Shown: positions 1-5,037 of the stretch, in pieces
Layout of the letters: each line of letters starts with the position of its first letter
How positions within the stretch are numbered: the stretch's first letter is position 1
Assembly: GCA_946886365.1 (NCBI GenBank)
Contig: CAMPIM010000165.1
Span: 1 to 5,102 of the forward strand
Origin: an uncultured Novosphingobium sp.
GTDB taxonomy: Bacteria > Pseudomonadota > Alphaproteobacteria > Sphingomonadales > Sphingomonadaceae
DNA length: 5,102 nucleotides
Direction: 5' to 3'
Translations under genes and position numbers: made by a program
The notes under the pieces: generated by a model
Told to the model about the DNA's origin: nothing
What the model saw: only the letters and a program-made list of their open reading frames with translations
The model's database searches: none

Positions 1-541
1 TCACGCCGACCAGATGGTCCGTGGCGTCGTCACCCTGCCCGCTGGCACCGGCAAGGACGTTCGCGTCGCCGTGTTCGCCCGTGGCGACAAGGCTGAAGCC
101 GCGACCGCCGCTGGCGCCGACATCGTGGGCGCCGAAGACCTGCTGGACAGCATCCAGGCTGGCAACATCGACTTCCAGCGCGTGATCGCCACGCCTGACA
201 TGATGGGTCTGGTCGGTCGTCTCGGTAAGGTTCTGGGTCCCAAGGGCCTGATGCCGAACCCGAAGCTCGGCACCGTCACCCCGAACGTCGCCGAAGCCGT
301 GAAGGCCGCCAAGGGTGGTCAGATCGAATTCCGCGTCGAAAAGGCTGGCATCATCCACGCCGGTCTCGGCAAGGCGAGCTTCTCGGCCGAAGACCTGCGC
401 AAGAATTTCGACGCTTTCGTTGACGCCATCGTCAAGGCGAAGCCGTCGGGCTCGAAGGGCAAGTACGTCCGCAAGATCGCCCTGTCGTCGTCGATGGGTC
501 CGGGCGTGAAGGTCGATGTGGCGGAAGTCGCTTCGGTCTGA
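1..541 (+). CDS. rplA: 50S ribosomal protein L1, 5'-truncated by the window edge
   Basis: L1 binds 23S rRNA at the L1 stalk, helps release deacylated tRNA from the E site, and in bacteria usually also represses translation of its own rplK-rplA mRNA. The window opens inside the gene: the reading frame is set by codons from base 2 (H-A-D-Q-M-V-R-G), giving 179 visible residues and a TGA stop at 539-541. The family is usually about 230 residues, so roughly the first 50 are missing. The ATG at 14 is internal, not a start. Clear family marks are TLPAGTGK early in the visible part, the L1 signature around [18 protein letters not shown] (about bases 236-289), GIIHAGLGK, and the C-terminal [11 protein letters not shown] strand. 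Third codon positions are nearly all G or C, as expected for a highly expressed gene in a high-GC genome. rplK is expected just upstream, outside the window. A strong terminator follows the stop, so the next gene is not simply co-transcribed. Confidence 0.97.
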   Translation, partial: HADQMVRGVVTLPAGTGKDVRVAVFARGDKAEAATAAGADIVGAEDLLDSIQAGNIDFQRVIATPDMMGLVGRLGKVLGPKGLMPNPKLGTVTPNVAEAVKAAKGGQIEFRVEKAGIIHAGLGKASFSAEDLRKNFDAFVDAIVKAKPSGSKGKYVRKIALSSSMGPGVKVDVAEVASV

Positions 542-564
542 TCCCTCGCAATAGTTAATATAGG

Positions 565-603
565 GGCCGCCTTCCCTCTTTGCGGGGGAAGGCGGCCTTC
601 TTA
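565..603 (+). terminator. Rho-independent terminator after rplA
   Basis: A perfect 12-bp GC-rich stem pairs 565-576 (GGCCGCCTTCCC) with 586-597 (GGGAAGGCGGCC). The loop is 9 bases and may tighten by a C-G and a T-G pair. The stem is followed by the T-rich run TTCTTATTT. It lies 24 bases past the rplA stop, so it should end the rplK-rplA transcript. Confidence 0.9.
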
Positions 604-606
604 TTT

Positions 607-723
607 GGGTGCCCTCCGGCACCCATTTCTGCCTAGAGCAGAAGTCCCTCAGGGACGGTGTGAACTTCGGGGTGTGTGACCTTGCATCCCGGGCTCCAGC
701 AACAGCCGGAGCACATCAGGTCA
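607..723 (+). promoter_or_regulatory. Hairpin-rich stretch between rplA terminator and helicase (possible structured 5' leader)
   Basis: Three short hairpins follow each other with almost no spacing. GGGTGCC/GGCACCC pairs 607-613 with 618-624 around a CTCC loop. TTCTGC/GCAGAA pairs 627-632 with 638-643. GTCCC/GGGAC pairs 644-648 with 652-656. Beyond them a weaker two-part arm is possible: TGACC 677-681 with GGTCA 719-723, enclosing GCTCC 693-697 with GGAGC 708-712. The first hairpin might be a second terminator, though only ATTTCT follows it. If the helicase promoter lies upstream of about 607, all of this would be in its 5' leader. Long structured leaders are known for cold-inducible RNA helicase mRNAs in other bacteria. 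I could not find a convincing -35/-10 pair here, and I do not recognise a named riboswitch or leader family. Confidence 0.4.
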
Positions 724-725
724 TC

Positions 726-782
726 ATGTATCCGTCGGGAATGGCGGGTCGCTTTACCGACGGAAAATATAATGTCTTTTGA
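726..782 (+). CDS. Possible 18-codon leader ORF overlapping the helicase start
   Basis: ATG at 726-728 opens an 18-codon frame (MYPSGMAGRFTDGKYNVF) that stops at TGA 780-782, past the helicase ATG at 772 and in a different frame. AGG at 718-720, 5 bases before the ATG, could act as a modest Shine-Dalgarno; GGAG at 708-711 is too far away. A ribosome on this frame would cross the whole hairpin at 731-764 and stop 8 bases past the first base of the helicase start, which would suit translational coupling. The peptide has no recognisable domain. Short frames like this arise by chance, so this is a candidate only. Confidence 0.28.
   Translation: MYPSGMAGRFTDGKYNVF
731..764 (+). promoter_or_regulatory. 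Hairpin covering the weak helicase ribosome-binding site
   Basis: TCCGTCGG (731-738) pairs perfectly over 8 bp with CCGACGGA (757-764), with an 18-base loop. The only Shine-Dalgarno-like element before the helicase ATG at 772 is CGGA at 761-764, placed 7 bases from the start, and it lies in the 3' arm. The structure could therefore limit helicase translation until it is melted by a ribosome, a protein or temperature. The pairing is seen directly; the regulatory role is inferred. Confidence 0.4.
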
Positions 783-2520
783 ACATCTCCCGCCCCTCCT
801 CTCGGACGCCCTGACGCGAAAAGGCTATGAAAGCCTGACCCCCGTCCAAGCCGAAGTCACCCAGCCCGAAGCGGAAGGCCGCGACCTCATCGTCTCGGCG
901 CAGACCGGCTCAGGCAAGACGGTCGCTTTTGGCCTTGCCATGGCGGGCGAACTGCTGGGTGAAGAAATGCGCCTGCCCGTGGCAGGAAAGCCGCTCGCGC
1001 TCGCCATCGCCCCCACCCGCGAACTGGCGCTGCAAGTCAGCCGTGAGCTGGAATGGCTCTATGGCGAAGCCCGCGCCCGCATCGCTACCTGCGTCGGCGG
1101 CATGGACGCCTCTAAGGAACGCCGCGCCCTTTCCCACGGCGCGCACATCGTCGTCGGCACCCCCGGCCGCCTTCGCGACCATCTCGAACGCGGCGCACTG
1201 GACCTGTCGGGGCTCAAGACCGTCGTCCTTGATGAAGCTGACGAAATGCTCGACATGGGCTTCCGCGAAGATCTGGAAGAGATCCTCGACGGCACGCCCG
1301 AAGGTCGCCGCACCCTCCTCTTCTCCGCCACCATGCCGAAGCCGATTGTTGCGCTCGCCAAGCGCTACCAGAAAGACGCGCTGCGCATCTCCACTGTCAG
1401 CGACGAACGCGGCCATGGCGATATCACCTATCAGGCCGTGACGGTCGCCCCCGCCGACATCGAGAACGCGGTGGTCAATCTGCTGCGCTATCATGAGGCA
1501 GAAACCGCGATCCTCTTCTGCGCCACCCGCGACAATGTCCGCCACCTCCATGCCAGCCTCACTGAACGCGGTTTCGCCGCCGTGGCGCTGTCGGGTGAGC
1601 ATAGCCAGAATGAGCGCAACCATGCGCTGCAAGCCCTCCGCGACCGCCGCGCGCGCGTCTGTGTCGCCACCGACGTCGCAGCGCGCGGCATCGACCTTCC
1701 CAACCTCAGCCTCGTCGTGCACGTCGAAATCCCGCGCGATGCAGAAACGATGCAGCACCGTTCCGGCCGCACCGGGCGCGCAGGCAAGAAGGGCACGGCT
1801 GTCCTCATCGTCCCCTACCCCCGCCGCCGCCGTGTCGAATCCATGCTGCGTGGCGCCAAAATCCCGGTCGAATGGGGCACTCCGCCGAGCAAGGAAGCGA
1901 TCCAGCAGCAGGACAATTCTCGCCTGCGCGAAAAGCTGATGGAACGCGCGGAACTGGACGAGCAGGATTGGACGCTGGGCGCCGAGTTGCTGGAAACCAA
2001 GTCCGCCAAGGAGATCGCGGCGATGCTGGTGAAAAGCGCCCGCGCCGCTCTTCCCGCGCCCGAAGAACTGCTCGACGCCAGCGAAGCCCCGCCGCACCGC
2101 GATGGGCCGCGTCCGGGCTTTGAGGATACGGTCTGGTTCCGCATGGACATCGGCCGCCGTCACAATGCCGACCCGCGTTGGATCCTGCCCCTCATCTGCC
2201 GCCGAGGCCATGTGTCACGCCAGGACATCGGCGCGATCCGGATCGCCGCCAACGAGACGCTGTTCGAAATCCCCAGCGCCATCGTATCCCGCTTCGTCGG
2301 CTCGGTGAAGCGGACGGGCGAGGCGAGCGACGAGGGCGCTGAAGTCCAGTTCGAACAGATTGAGGGAACACCTCGGGACACGGCGCGCGAGAACCGCCGC
2401 GAAGGGCCGCCACGTGGCAAGGGCCGCCCGAATGAAGGTCGTGGTCCGAAGCCAGCTTATGGCGCCCGGCCTTTCAAGGGCGGCCCCCGCAAAGGCCCGC
2501 CTCGCAAGCCACGCGGATAA
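772..2520 (+). CDS. DEAD-box ATP-dependent RNA helicase, DeaD/DbpA type with C-terminal RNA-binding domain
   Basis: An ATP-driven RNA-unwinding protein, expected to act in the cytoplasm in ribosome assembly, RNA turnover or cold adaptation. From the ATG at 772 it has 582 residues. Motifs in order: F3 and the Q motif ending at Q26; Walker A AQTGSGKT 43-50; PTRELA 81-86; TPGRL 130-134; DEAD 154-157; SAT 185-187; motif IV near AILFCAT 246-252; ATDVAARGID 299-308; HRSGRTGRAG 329-338. All key residues are intact. Residues 451-513 (WFRMDIGRR through DIGAIRI to FEIPSAI) resemble the RRM-like DbpA C-terminal domain, which in DbpA binds 23S rRNA and in DeaD gives broader RNA binding. The tail, 537-582, is rich in Arg, Gly, Pro and Lys and is probably disordered and RNA-binding. 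The frame could be extended to a GTG at 676, but similarity to the family begins at MSFEHLPPLL, so ATG 772 is preferred despite a weak Shine-Dalgarno. The gene stands alone, between a terminator and a convergent gene. The family call is firm; a choice between deaD, dbpA and rhlE as symbol is not. Confidence 0.95.
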   Translation: MSFEHLPPLLSDALTRKGYESLTPVQAEVTQPEAEGRDLIVSAQTGSGKTVAFGLAMAGELLGEEMRLPVAGKPLALAIAPTRELALQVSRELEWLYGEARARIATCVGGMDASKERRALSHGAHIVVGTPGRLRDHLERGALDLSGLKTVVLDEADEMLDMGFREDLEEILDGTPEGRRTLLFSATMPKPIVALAKRYQKDALRISTVSDERGHGDITYQAVTVAPADIENAVVNLLRYHEAETAILFCATRDNVRHLHASLTERGFAAVALSGEHSQNERNHALQALRDRRARVCVATDVAARGIDLPNLSLVVHVEIPRDAETMQHRSGRTGRAGKKGTAVLIVPYPRRRRVESMLRGAKIPVEWGTPPSKEAIQQQDNSRLREKLMERAELDEQDWTLGAELLETKSAKEIAAMLVKSARAALPAPEELLDASEAPPHRDGPRPGFEDTVWFRMDIGRRHNADPRWILPLICRRGHVSRQDIGAIRIAANETLFEIPSAIVSRFVGSVKRTGEASDEGAEVQFEQIEGTPRDTARENRREGPPRGKGRPNEGRGPKPAYGARPFKGGPRKGPPRKPRG

Positions 2521-2534
2521 GACACCGCTCCCAA

Positions 2535-2570
2535 AACAATGTGCTCCTGGCTTTACAGGAGCACATTGTT
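2535..2570. terminator. Bidirectional intrinsic terminator between helicase and antiporter genes
   Basis: A perfect 15-bp stem pairs 2535-2549 (AACAATGTGCTCCTG) with 2556-2570 (CAGGAGCACATTGTT) around a 6-base loop. It starts 15 bases after the helicase stop and ends 25 bases from the stop of the minus-strand antiporter gene, so it sits between convergent genes. On the minus strand the stem runs into TTTTGG, a short U-tract. On the plus strand only TT follows, so termination may be better for the antiporter transcript. Confidence 0.8.
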
Positions 2571-2594
2571 GACTGAGACAGCCTCAACCGACGT

Positions 2595-4235
2595 TCAGCC
2601 CGCGCCGGATAACTGAAGCATCCGCGCTGCCAGCTCACGCTCTCCCATGACGACATGGGGTACGCCAATCCCTTCCAGGTGTGCGACCTCTGCATCACTA
2701 TGCGCTCGCGCAATCACCTGCAGATTGGGATTGAGGTGGCGCGCATGCTCATGGATCGCGCCACCTTCAAACCCTTCCGGAACCGCGATCAGCAACCGCC
2801 GAGCCTCGCATATGCCAGCAGCCATCAAATAACGGTCCTCCAGCGCACTTCCCCGCACTACCGGATGGCCCGCCTCCGCTGCCTCTTCTGCCCGTTCCGG
2901 GTCCGTCTCCAGCACAACGAAATGGGCATTGCGTTCGGACAGGCGTTCCGCAATCATCTTGCCGACCCGGCCATATCCGACCAGGATCACATGGCCGATG
3001 TGCGGACGCTGGCGCGCCTTTTCCGCTTCCGCCTCTTCCTCAATCTCCTCCTTCTTATGCGCCCGCACGATCATCGAGAAGATGAATGGATTCAAAAAGA
3101 TCGACACGATCGCCCCCGCAAGGATCAAGTCGCGTCCTTCCGCAGGCAACACGCCCAAGCCAGTGCCCAATGTGGCAAGGATGAAGGAAAACTCGCCGAT
3201 CTGCGCCAGGCTCGCCGCGATCGTCAGCGCCGTATCCCCCGGATGGCCGAAGGCGCGCACGATCGCGAACGCGGCGATAGACTTGCCGACGATGATGATC
3301 GCTACAGTGGCCAGCAATGGTAACGGCTGTTCGACGAGCACTGACGGATTGAACAACATGCCCACCGACACGAAGAACAACACTGCGAATGCGTCGCGCA
3401 GCGGCAGCGTTTCCTCCGTCGCGCGGCGGCTAAGCGGCGTCTCGCCCAGTATCATGCCCGCGAAGAAGGCGCCCAGCGCAAATGACACATCGAACGCCAC
3501 GGCCGCGCCGAAAGCCACGCCAAGGGCGATTGCCAGCACAGCCAGGCGAAACAACTCCCGCGATCCGGTGTGAACTACCCAGTGCAACGCCCAAGGAATG
3601 ACCCGTCGGCCCACCACGAGCATCAGGGCTACAAAACCGGCGACCTTCAGCAGGGTACTTAGCAGCGGTGCCAGCAGATCACCCATCCCGGCCGATGCGT
3701 CTGCATTGTTCATAACTTTCGCCAGCGCGGGTAACAGTACCAACGCCAGCACCATCACCAAATCCTCGACGATCAGCCAGCCAACAGCTATGCGCCCCCG
3801 CCGCGTCTCCACAAGATCGGCCCCCTGCAAGGCGCGCAGCAAAACGACCGTACTCGCGACCGAAAGAGCGAGGCCGAACACAATGCCGCCCATCACTGGC
3901 CAGCCCATATAGTGCGACAGTCCCATGCCGAGCAGCGTTGCCACCGCGATCTGCCCGATGGCGCCGGGTACGGCGATATTCTTCACCGACAGCAAGTCAC
4001 GCAGCGAAAAATGAAGTCCCACCCCGAACATCAGCAGAATGACACCGATTTCGGCCAATTCGTTGGCCAGACTGGTGTTGGCGACAAAGCCTGGGGTGAA
4101 AGGACCAACCATGATCCCCGCGATAAGATAACCGACAAGCGGCGAAAGTTTGAGACGATGGGCAATGGCACCCATTATGAAAGCAACAACGAGGCCCGCG
4201 ACGATTGTTCCGATCAGGGGCGTGTGATGAGGCAT
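2595..4235 (-). CDS. ybaL: YbaL/Kef-type monovalent cation:proton antiporter (CPA2) with TrkA-N domain
   Basis: Inner-membrane antiporter expected to exchange K+ (or another monovalent cation) for H+, serving pH and cation balance; transport by this protein is inferred from the family. It has 546 residues against about 558 for E. coli YbaL, and the N-terminus closely follows that protein (TPLIGTIVAGLVVAFIMG, SPLVGYLIAG, GPFTPGFVA, ELAEIGVILLMFGVGLHFS). Residues 1 to about 390 form the multi-helix exchanger domain. This includes IVEDLVMVL with the likely ion-binding E157/D158, SFALGAFFAGMILGE 251-265 and QIGEFSFIL 346-353. A charged linker (about 392-410) leads to a TrkA-N/RCK nucleotide-binding domain from 413, with GYGRVG 420-425 and an acidic residue (E443) after the second strand. 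No C-terminal RCK_C domain and no KefF/KefG-like flavoprotein gene are seen nearby. AAGGAAGGA ends 5 bases before the ATG, supporting this start. It lies 54 bases after a small membrane-protein gene and is likely last in a three-gene unit. Confidence 0.93.
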   Translation of the reverse strand: MPHHTPLIGTIVAGLVVAFIMGAIAHRLKLSPLVGYLIAGIMVGPFTPGFVANTSLANELAEIGVILLMFGVGLHFSLRDLLSVKNIAVPGAIGQIAVATLLGMGLSHYMGWPVMGGIVFGLALSVASTVVLLRALQGADLVETRRGRIAVGWLIVEDLVMVLALVLLPALAKVMNNADASAGMGDLLAPLLSTLLKVAGFVALMLVVGRRVIPWALHWVVHTGSRELFRLAVLAIALGVAFGAAVAFDVSFALGAFFAGMILGETPLSRRATEETLPLRDAFAVLFFVSVGMLFNPSVLVEQPLPLLATVAIIIVGKSIAAFAIVRAFGHPGDTALTIAASLAQIGEFSFILATLGTGLGVLPAEGRDLILAGAIVSIFLNPFIFSMIVRAHKKEEIEEEAEAEKARQRPHIGHVILVGYGRVGKMIAERLSERNAHFVVLETDPERAEEAAEAGHPVVRGSALEDRYLMAAGICEARRLLIAVPEGFEGGAIHEHARHLNPNLQVIARAHSDAEVAHLEGIGVPHVVMGERELAARMLQLSGAG

Positions 4236-4251
4236 GGACGTCCTTCCTTGT

Positions 4252-4285
4252 CTGCCGGTGCGGCCCTCTGAACCTTCACCGGCAG
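4252..4285 (-). promoter_or_regulatory. 9-bp hairpin between small ORF and antiporter gene
   Basis: CTGCCGGTG (4252-4260) pairs perfectly with CACCGGCAG (4277-4285) around a 16-base loop. It lies just upstream of the antiporter's Shine-Dalgarno (complement of 4241-4249) without covering it. No U-tract follows, so it is not an intrinsic terminator. It could stabilise or mark processing of the mRNA; the role is unknown. Confidence 0.45.
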
Positions 4286-4288
4286 CCT

Positions 4289-4323
4289 ATCATATTTTCA
4301 TTCTGCGACCGCTAGCATAGCGG
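4289..4323 (-). promoter_or_regulatory. Weak candidate promoter with overlapping dyad upstream of the antiporter
   Basis: Read on the minus strand, TATGAT (complement of 4289-4294) resembles a -10 box in an AT-rich patch. The matching -35 position (4312-4317) reads TGCTAG, a poor match. A dyad CCGCTA-GCA-TAGCGG (4309-4323) overlaps that -35 position and could be an operator. All of it lies inside the 3' end of the small ORF, so codon use alone may explain it. Confidence 0.2.
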
Positions 4324-4412
4324 CTGACGGCAGCACCCAGCCCAGTGAACACGGCGGGTATGAACCACCATGGCGGCCGTCGGTTGCTGCGGCGTGACCG
4401 TCTGCGGGTCAT
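4290..4412 (-). CDS. Small arginine-rich single-helix membrane protein (40 residues), unrecognised
   Basis: I do not recognise this protein. On the minus strand, ATG at 4412-4410 starts a 40-residue frame that ends at TGA 4292-4290. The N-terminus is MTRRRSRRSNRR, with 7 arginines in 12 residues. It is followed by PPWWFIPAVFTGLGAAVSRY, in which about 16-18 residues are hydrophobic enough for one membrane helix, and then a basic tail ASGRRMKI. The arginine-rich end should stay in the cytoplasm. The best support is AGGAG (complement of 4419-4423) placed 6 bases before the ATG. It lies 35 bases after the stop of the upstream minus-strand gene and 54 before the antiporter, which fits a shared operon. 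Its location suggests a possible accessory of the antiporter, but nothing in the sequence proves this. It could be a chance ORF, since arginine-rich frames are easy to form in high-GC DNA. Confidence 0.5.
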   Translation of the reverse strand: MTRRRSRRSNRRPPWWFIPAVFTGLGAAVSRYASGRRMKI

Positions 4413-4420
4413 GGATCTCT

Positions 4421-4462
4421 CCTGCCTGACGATTAACGGAGTGGGCGTTAAGTCAGGGCAGG
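4421..4462 (-). promoter_or_regulatory. Intercistronic hairpin joining an upstream stop codon to a downstream Shine-Dalgarno
   Basis: Three paired blocks stack: TTAACG 4433-4438 with CGTTAA 4446-4451, CTGAC 4426-4430 with GTCAG 4452-4456, and CCTGC 4421-4425 with GCAGG 4458-4462. This gives 16 bp with a 2-base and a 1-base bulge and a 7-base loop. In the minus-strand mRNA the 5' arm contains the last codons and TAA stop (4450-4448) of the two-helix protein gene. The 3' arm contains part of AGGAG for the 40-residue protein. No U-tract follows, so it is not an intrinsic terminator. It would suit translational coupling. Confidence 0.5.
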
Positions 4463-4849
4463 CGGAGCGCGAGCGTGAAAGGCGTGTGAAATACCCCCGC
4501 GCAAGAGCGAGGGGCGGGTGCGGACATATAAGGGATTAGATCGCGACCACCCCACGACGGCCAACAGGCCCGCTACAGATACCAACCATGGCATCAATGG
4601 CGATAACAAGGGGTTGTCGCCCGAACCATCGGGCTGGGTCAGGCGGTAGTCGGCCGGTGCCGATTGGGTCCGGGCCTTCAGCACCACGCCTGTGGTGGCA
4701 GGATTGAACGCCGAGCCCGTTGCTATGCTGGACGGCGGCCCCAATGGCGTCAGGGCACTTAATAACGCAACACCGATCGCCATCCACAGGGTCAGCATGA
4801 AGAGAAGCCTGCCTCTCATGCTGCCAGTACTATACGATGTCGGCATCAT
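4448..4849 (-). CDS. Hypothetical two-helix membrane protein (about 133 residues)
   Basis: I do not recognise this protein. From the ATG at 4849 it has 133 residues and ends at TAA 4450-4448. A basic start (RGR, 12-14) precedes a hydrophobic segment at about 15-36 (LLFMLTLWMAIGVALLSALT). A polar, proline- and serine-rich loop of about 45 residues follows, then a second helix at about 84-101 (SPLMPWLVSVAGLLAVVGWS) and a basic tail. Positive charges suggest both ends are cytoplasmic and the loop periplasmic. The open frame extends to an ATG at 4978, but the added residues look like translated intergenic DNA. Start choice is uncertain: ATG 4849 and 4846 follow AAGGGA at a long spacing of 11-14 bases, while ATG 4819 and 4798 are alternatives. 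It is probably first in a unit with the 40-residue protein and the antiporter. Third positions are mostly G/C in the middle and less so toward the C-terminus. Confidence 0.5.
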   Translation of the reverse strand: MMPTSYSTGSMRGRLLFMLTLWMAIGVALLSALTPLGPPSSIATGSAFNPATTGVVLKARTQSAPADYRLTQPDGSGDNPLLSPLMPWLVSVAGLLAVVGWSRSNPLYVRTRPSLLRGGISHAFHARAPPALT

Positions 4850-4859
4850 GCGCGTCGGG

Positions 4860-4919
4860 TTCCCTTCGAGACGGGAAGATAGGCACTGACCTGCGCAAAA
4901 ACCACCCTTAAGAAGGGGG
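4860..4919 (-). promoter_or_regulatory. Leader with terminator-like and RBS hairpins before the two-helix protein gene
   Basis: Read on the minus strand, a short stem (4913-4919 with 4902-4909: CCCCCTT, loop CTT, AAGGG-T-GG with one bulge) is followed at once by TTTTT (complement of 4897-4901), the shape of a small intrinsic terminator or attenuator. A competing 4-bp pairing, CTTC/GAAG (4920-4923 with 4912-4915), would disrupt it. Further on, TTCCC 4860-4864 pairs with GGGAA 4873-4877 and overlaps the only Shine-Dalgarno-like AAGGGA for ATG 4849. The stems are short, so confidence is limited. Confidence 0.3.
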
Positions 4920-4927
4920 CTTCCCGG

Positions 4928-4956
4928 TTGACATAAGCGAGTCAGTCCACTACCGG
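4928..4956 (+). promoter_or_regulatory. Candidate rplU promoter (perfect TTGACA -35, weak -10)
   Basis: TTGACA at 4928-4933 matches the sigma-70 -35 consensus exactly. At a 17-base spacing the -10 position (4951-4956) reads TACCGG, which matches only in its first two bases. A start near 4963 would leave a leader of about 75 bases before rplU. An inverted copy of the element, GTCAAC at 4974-4979, faces it from the minus strand. Confidence 0.4.
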
Positions 4957-5037
4957 GCCACATTCCCGCGCGGGTCAACAGGATGTCATGTCCTCGGCGA
5001 TTTGCGTAAAGCAGATTTGAACAAGAAGAGAAGAGCC

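Noticed and set aside
676..771. Alternative GTG start at 676 adding 32 residues to the helicase
   Set aside because: The added residues do not resemble the family, while the conserved N-terminus and Q motif begin right at ATG 772. The region is also rich in hairpins, as expected for non-coding leader.
607..771. Known riboswitch or small RNA upstream of the helicase
   Set aside because: The hairpins do not match any ligand-binding leader I can name, and no independent promoter-terminator pair for a small RNA is visible.
910..2211. 433-residue open frame on the minus strand inside the helicase gene
   Set aside because: It is antisense to an intact, motif-complete helicase. Long antisense frames are common in high-GC genes, and it shows no recognisable domain.
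2655..3573. Two long plus-strand open frames opposite the antiporter
   Set aside because: They mirror the antiporter coding sequence, show no family features, and their compositions are typical of shadow frames.
4495..4518. GC-rich inverted pairing CCCGC/GCGGG as a terminator
   Set aside because: The pairing is short, has several competing registers, lacks a U-tract on either strand, and lies inside the two-helix coding frame.
4345..4539. 64-residue plus-strand frame between the antiporter and the two-helix gene
   Set aside because: It has no good Shine-Dalgarno, is very rich in Arg and Glu, and overlaps both minus-strand frames, one of which has a well-placed AGGAG.
4850..4978. N-terminal extension of the two-helix protein to ATG 4978
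   Set aside because: The extra 43 residues cover the candidate promoter elements and leader hairpins and look like translated intergenic DNA; a start at or after 4849 is more likely.
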